DNA of 64,000 nucleotides from Glebionis coronaria. Taxonomy: Eukaryota > Streptophyta > Magnoliopsida > Asterales > Asteraceae. A model generated the notes under the pieces. The model had not been told where the DNA came from, did not search any database, and saw only the letters and a program-made list of their open reading frames with translations. Below are positions 60,263 to 64,000 of this stretch, in pieces (the stretch's first letter is position 1; each line of letters begins with the position of its first letter). Location of the stretch: assembly GCA_025667525.1 (NCBI GenBank), contig JANFOE010000192.1, forward strand, positions 891,951 to 955,950, in the 5' to 3' direction. A program made the translations under genes and the position numbers.

Positions 60263-60274
60263 CTCCCCCATACT
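60263..60274 (-). other. Athila H polypurine tract
   Basis: The minus strand TAGTATGGGGGAG abuts the LTR start at 60262, identical to that of Athila G. Confidence 0.85.
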
Positions 60275-62518
60275 AAGCCATTGCCGTGCCCTCACGCAAT
60301 GCTAGAATAAAGTATCTAAGCATCACCAAAGTTCAATTTTATTAACCTTTATTGAAAAGTAAAAGACTTGCAACATACTACGAGATTGTGTAAAGACATA
60401 ATGTATGATTTTCATCACAAAAATGTGATTTTTAGGGTCTAAGAATAGAAACAAGTTAATGTCCCTTAGAGTAAATTTCGTCATCCTTGATTGTCATACA
60501 TTCCATGCTAAGTGCAAAAACAAGATCATTGTTGGTACAAGTCACAATGCTAACACTACTCATACGTTCAAATTGTGTAATACTTTTTCTCCCCGCAATC
60601 CTAGTTATTATAAAAGGAAATGGGTTACTAGCATTTTTTATCTAATTGTCATGGATCACAAGTGATTCATATTGACTTATTTGAGTAGTTATTAGTCCGA
60701 AAGTAAAGTAGCACGATTTGATCAATAGTTAGCCGAAGGACAAAATCTTTTAAAACGGCTTCTCGTGTATCTCCTTAAGTTCATATCTTGGCATAACTTG
60801 TTTCACGATTTGAGACCTTTCTCGGACCGATATTTGGCATGTACTTCATACTTCAAATCTTGGGAAGACGTTCTCGAAATTATGGTCTTCTCTTCATATA
60901 TTTGGAATTTCTTCACTTGACGTTTTTGAGAGATTCTTCATATAGGACCACGACTTCATCATTTTTCTTCAATCTTTACTTTGGATTTTGATATACAACG
61001 ATCCGCCTCCTTTTCGGACTTGGATATATTTATCCTCATACCTTGTTAGGGTCTTTTTGGATAGACTTTCTCCATTCTTTAGGGGAGTAATTGCTTCTCG
61101 TCGTGTGTCTCGATCCTTCATATTGATTTTGGAATAATGATACTTCACATCATCTTTGGATCTTTAGCAAAAATAGAGCTCCTCATGCCTTGTTAGGGCC
61201 TTTTTGGATGATCGCCAATCTTCGCGTCCCGCTTCAATAAGTTATGCCTTGGCTATGAACTCTATTCAACCCCGAGCAACTTTTAAACGATCTTGCGCTA
61301 GAGGCTAAGTAACCTTTTCAAATCGTACGACCTTACTTATTGCAATTATGTTTTATTCCTAATGCATTGATCTTATGGGAAGAAAAAGCCACAATTAAAA
61401 ACATATGAGTTTTTGAAAGAACACTTTCATGTTCTACGTTTAGCATGATCACTTGTCTAACTCTATCATTTCTCGTTCTTCACTATATAAAGACCTCTAA
61501 TTAAAGAGACTCGTGAATACTTAGCCATGCAAGTCAAAATTAAGCCAAATTTGGATTAGCTTTCATTAAGACTATATCAAATCAAAGTTTTGGGTTTTCA
61601 AGCCACCTATAGGATCTTGCACTTTCTTGGACTTTTTCAAGTTTAGAGAATGCGTTTTATAGTTCCCTTGATAAGTGACTTTCTAGAATCAATTATAGGA
61701 ACTTGCGAAAAGTTCTTGTTCTTAACCCGAATGAATTAAGACTTTCGCGTTTTAAAGCTCCCTATATAAAAGTCTAGCAAAACTTGAATTGAGCGGGTTA
61801 AGGAATGTAAATGGCTCCAAATGCCCATCAAGTCAAAAATTAACTCTTATTCTACCCATCGGAAAATATACATTCGTGTCTTAAAAACACTTATGAAAAT
61901 TACGAAAAAAATTTAAAATTTGGCCATTTTTAGCCTTATTAGCAAAACAAAACATTGAAAGTTGGAAAACATGAGGGTGTAGCAAAGCAAGTACCTATTC
62001 ACCCCCCCATACTAAAAGTAAACATTGTCCTCAATGTTTCGAGTCTAAAGGTGGAGCACCCCCATACTAGAGACGAAGAGTCGAATGCTTAGGATCTAGC
62101 ATGGAAAGGGTGATCAACAATATATCTAAAGCCGTTTGTTAATTATGCTAAAAGATAATTGTTAGAACAATAAAGGATATGTCATGGATTCGTGAAAAAC
62201 TTCTTCAAACGAACGATGGAGGCTCACGTAAACGAACACGAGAGTCTTCAATCGTAGATGATGATGATCTTCTAGATAACACAATCACAAACAACCACGA
62301 GACAACGAGTTGGAAGGGTACAAGTCCCCTTATTAGTGAATAAAAAGCATAAAGATAAGCATGGGATCTCCCCCACGAGGCACCTCGTTTTTGATTACCG
62401 AGTCATGAGCTCGACTCGATCCCCTACAAAATGTGAACATTTAGGGATAACATGGTGTGGTCAATTTTAGCGGGGCTTACATGATAAACAAGGCCCAAAA
62501 AGCAACCGGTAAAAAGGA
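60275..62518 (-). other. Non-coding 3' region of the right-hand Athila
   Basis: 2.2 kb without a credible ORF. Extra polypurine-like words at 62000-62014 and 62057-62069. Shares short conserved blocks with 42517-44333 of Athila G, but reverse transcriptase, RNase H and integrase sequences are absent. Confidence 0.7.
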
Positions 62519-64000
62519 CTAAGTCCTTAGATGATGCAAAATACCGGGGTCGAAAATGGCGTTCTCGTTTCCATTGGAAAAACAAATAAACACCACTTCA
62601 ATATGTGCCATAAACTCAAAGAGTTTGAAGAAAATAGATGAGAAGTAGAAGGGTGAGACAATTGGTAAGACAAACGTTTGAGCTACTCGAGGTAGACTCG
62701 CACCAAGCAAATAGATATAGTTTCCATTTATTGCATCGGTGGAAGACCGAGATTTCCCTTTACATGAAATTCCGGGATCGAAGATCTCGTCCTCGGTGGA
62801 CAAGGATGAGGGAACATAAGGGGCTTCCCCCATACTAGAACCACACAAAACATCGTCAAAAGGAGTAGACGAGTTTGTAGCACTCAAAGCACGCGGTGAT
62901 GACGGAGTTAGATTTTTAGAAAAATCAATTAAATCACATTTAAGATCATTTCCTTTTTTATCTTTTAAACTCTCCTTATGAAAACCCTTTTTGATTATGT
63001 CGAAAATATTCGGTGTTTCTAAGACGATGTTAGTTACACTAAAAATTCTCACATTTTGAAACCGTTTTGGTTTTGGTGGTGGCAAGTTCTCAAAACGTTT
63101 ATCGACGAAGAAAACCTCCCCATCGGGGCCAACATATTCATCATCCGAAAGATCTTCCGTAGAAACCGGCAACTTATCAACACTTTTCAAGAATGAATGT
63201 TCGAGATGAGGCGAAGAATTTTTCGATTCAAGTATTGATGGTTTCTTCTTTGTAGGCTTAGCACTCATAACCTCCACCGGCGGAGGAAATGGTAAATTGT
63301 TTTTGGAGACATTCCCTAAAACTCTTGGTGAAAATTCTTTGCAAACGACATTGGTCGAGTCACCATGGTTTAAAGTTGTAATAGAATATACATGAGAAAA
63401 ATTGGAGTTTTGTGTTGCATTGATGACAAGTTCTTCTTCATTGAAACGAAGGGTGATTTTACGAGCATGAACATCGATAAGTGCTCGTGATGTATCCAAA
63501 AATGAACGACCCAAAATGAGAGGAACTTTTCGATCGATGGGAATGTCTACAACGATAAAGTCAACGGGATAGTAAAACTTTCCGACTTTAACAAAAACGT
63601 CCTCGGCTACTCCACATGCCATGATCGTAGAATGATCGGCCATCTCGATGGACATGTTCGAAGGAGTAAGATCCGGAAGTGAAAGCGATTTGAAAATCTC
63701 GAGAGGCATCAAATTAATACTAGCGCCAAGATCGGCCAAGGCGTAGCATTCCTCCATATCTTGAATAGCACACGGAATCAAAAATTTACCGGGATCACCG
63801 ACTTTTTGTGGTATGCGGCTTAGAAAAACCGATGAACAACTAGACGTTTGTTGTAACTTTTCTTTGTTGTTAAGCATACTTTTGAAGTTTGCGGCGAATC
63901 GAGGCATCATGATTAAAGCATCGGCAAAACTTATGTTAAAATGTAGATCACGAAACATTTTCATAAATAGCTCAAATTGATAATTGTTCCTTTCTTGTGC
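62519..64000 (-). CDS. Athila-derived gag/protease ORF without RT or integrase, partial (N-terminus outside window)
   Basis: Open from the window edge (in frame at 64000) to TAG 62519, 493 codons in view. The first about 289 residues follow Athila G closely ([40 protein letters not shown], protease [24 protein letters not shown]), ending around DKLPVSTEDLSDDEY. The remaining about 204 residues have no counterpart in Athila G: basic/polar stretches (VDKRFENLPPPKPKRFQNV, KESLKDKKGNDLKCDL), the word IFDPGI twice, and a hydrophobic run near the end (FVLPIVSPFYFSSIFFKLFE). The catalytic polymerase and integrase domains are replaced, so this element must use enzymes from elsewhere. The function of the tail is unknown. 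The frame has no lesion in view. Confidence 0.85.
   Translation of the reverse strand, partial: AQERNNYQFELFMKMFRDLHFNISFADALIMMPRFAANFKSMLNNKEKLQQTSSCSSVFLSRIPQKVGDPGKFLIPCAIQDMEECYALADLGASINLMPLEIFKSLSLPDLTPSNMSIEMADHSTIMACGVAEDVFVKVGKFYYPVDFIVVDIPIDRKVPLILGRSFLDTSRALIDVHARKITLRFNEEELVINATQNSNFSHVYSITTLNHGDSTNVVCKEFSPRVLGNVSKNNLPFPPPVEVMSAKPTKKKPSILESKNSSPHLEHSFLKSVDKLPVSTEDLSDDEYVGPDGEVFFVDKRFENLPPPKPKRFQNVRIFSVTNIVLETPNIFDIIKKGFHKESLKDKKGNDLKCDLIDFSKNLTPSSPRALSATNSSTPFDDVLCGSSMGEAPYVPSSLSTEDEIFDPGISCKGKSRSSTDAINGNYIYLLGASLPRVAQTFVLPIVSPFYFSSIFFKLFEFMAHIEVVFICFSNGNENAIFDPGILHHLRT

Larger units (their letters stand above)
55560..64000 (-). mobile_element. Rearranged Athila sequences H (two interiors sharing one LTR)
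   Basis: From left to right: truncated gag start (55560-55743), leader, primer site (56465-56482), LTR (56487-60262), polypurine tract (60263-60274), 3' non-coding region, and a gag/protease ORF that runs off the window. The single LTR acts as 5' LTR for the left piece and 3' LTR for the right piece, a tandem arrangement expected from unequal recombination. The left interior is truncated where it meets the CRM-like gag. Confidence 0.8.

Noticed and set aside
62638..62838. Plus frame of 66 codons opposite the novel Athila tail
   Set aside because: Shadow of the minus ORF, which continues in frame from protease. I kept the minus frame as the real one, though an independent search of the tail would settle it.
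1..64000. A host gene, rRNA or organellar fragment
   Set aside because: Every long frame resolves to a retroelement domain, LTR or shadow; no other gene family was recognised.

Overview
This window is plant nuclear DNA made almost entirely of nested LTR retrotransposons; I found no host gene. The lineages present (Tat/Retand, Athila, CRM-like and Tekay-like Ty3/Gypsy, plus a Copia element with an extra 3' ORF) point to a eudicot. The particular gag and extra-ORF sequences resemble elements I associate with Asteraceae (recognition from memory, not a search).

Layout. (1) 1-8328: a minus-strand Copia element (5' LTR 8000-8328, tRNA-iMet-type primer site, gag, pol) followed by an extra sense ORF in the envelope position that runs off the window's left edge. 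(2) It sits inside a minus-strand Tat-lineage Gypsy element (8329-32900) with decayed gag-PR-RT-RH-aRH-INT and an antisense additional ORF (8343-10238, plus strand) downstream of pol. The Tat gag is split by a solo Athila LTR (15591-19546, target duplication GTCAT). The Tat 5' LTR is split by a plus-strand element (20582-32869, target duplication GTACC) whose 3.43-kb LTRs are almost identical although its interior is extensively decayed. (3) 32901-34592: gag and leader of a Tekay-like element, the oldest layer, interrupted on its left by Tat and on its right by (4) a CRM-like chromovirus (34593 to about 55560). The chromovirus protease is split by (5) a nearly intact 16.9-kb Athila element (38215-55130, LTRs about 4.3 kb, target duplication CATAT, one 1840-codon gag-pol frame). 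(6) From about 55560 to the right edge lie rearranged Athila sequences: a truncated gag start, a leader and primer site, a 3.8-kb LTR that also abuts a polypurine tract on its other side, and an Athila-derived ORF with protease but no reverse transcriptase or integrase, ending in a C-terminus I do not recognise.

How the parts work together. Autonomous-type elements (Copia, Athila G) carry single or few lesions. Two others look as if they depended on proteins supplied in trans: the long-LTR plus-strand element (fresh LTRs, dead interior) and the gag-protease-only Athila derivative. The most notable features are those two, the extra ORFs in the Copia element (sense) and the Tat element (antisense, with a likely intron), tRNA-like A/B-box sequences embedded antisense in Athila LTRs, and a repeated polypurine-like motif downstream of the Athila coding region. 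All coordinates and boundaries were read by eye from the sequence.
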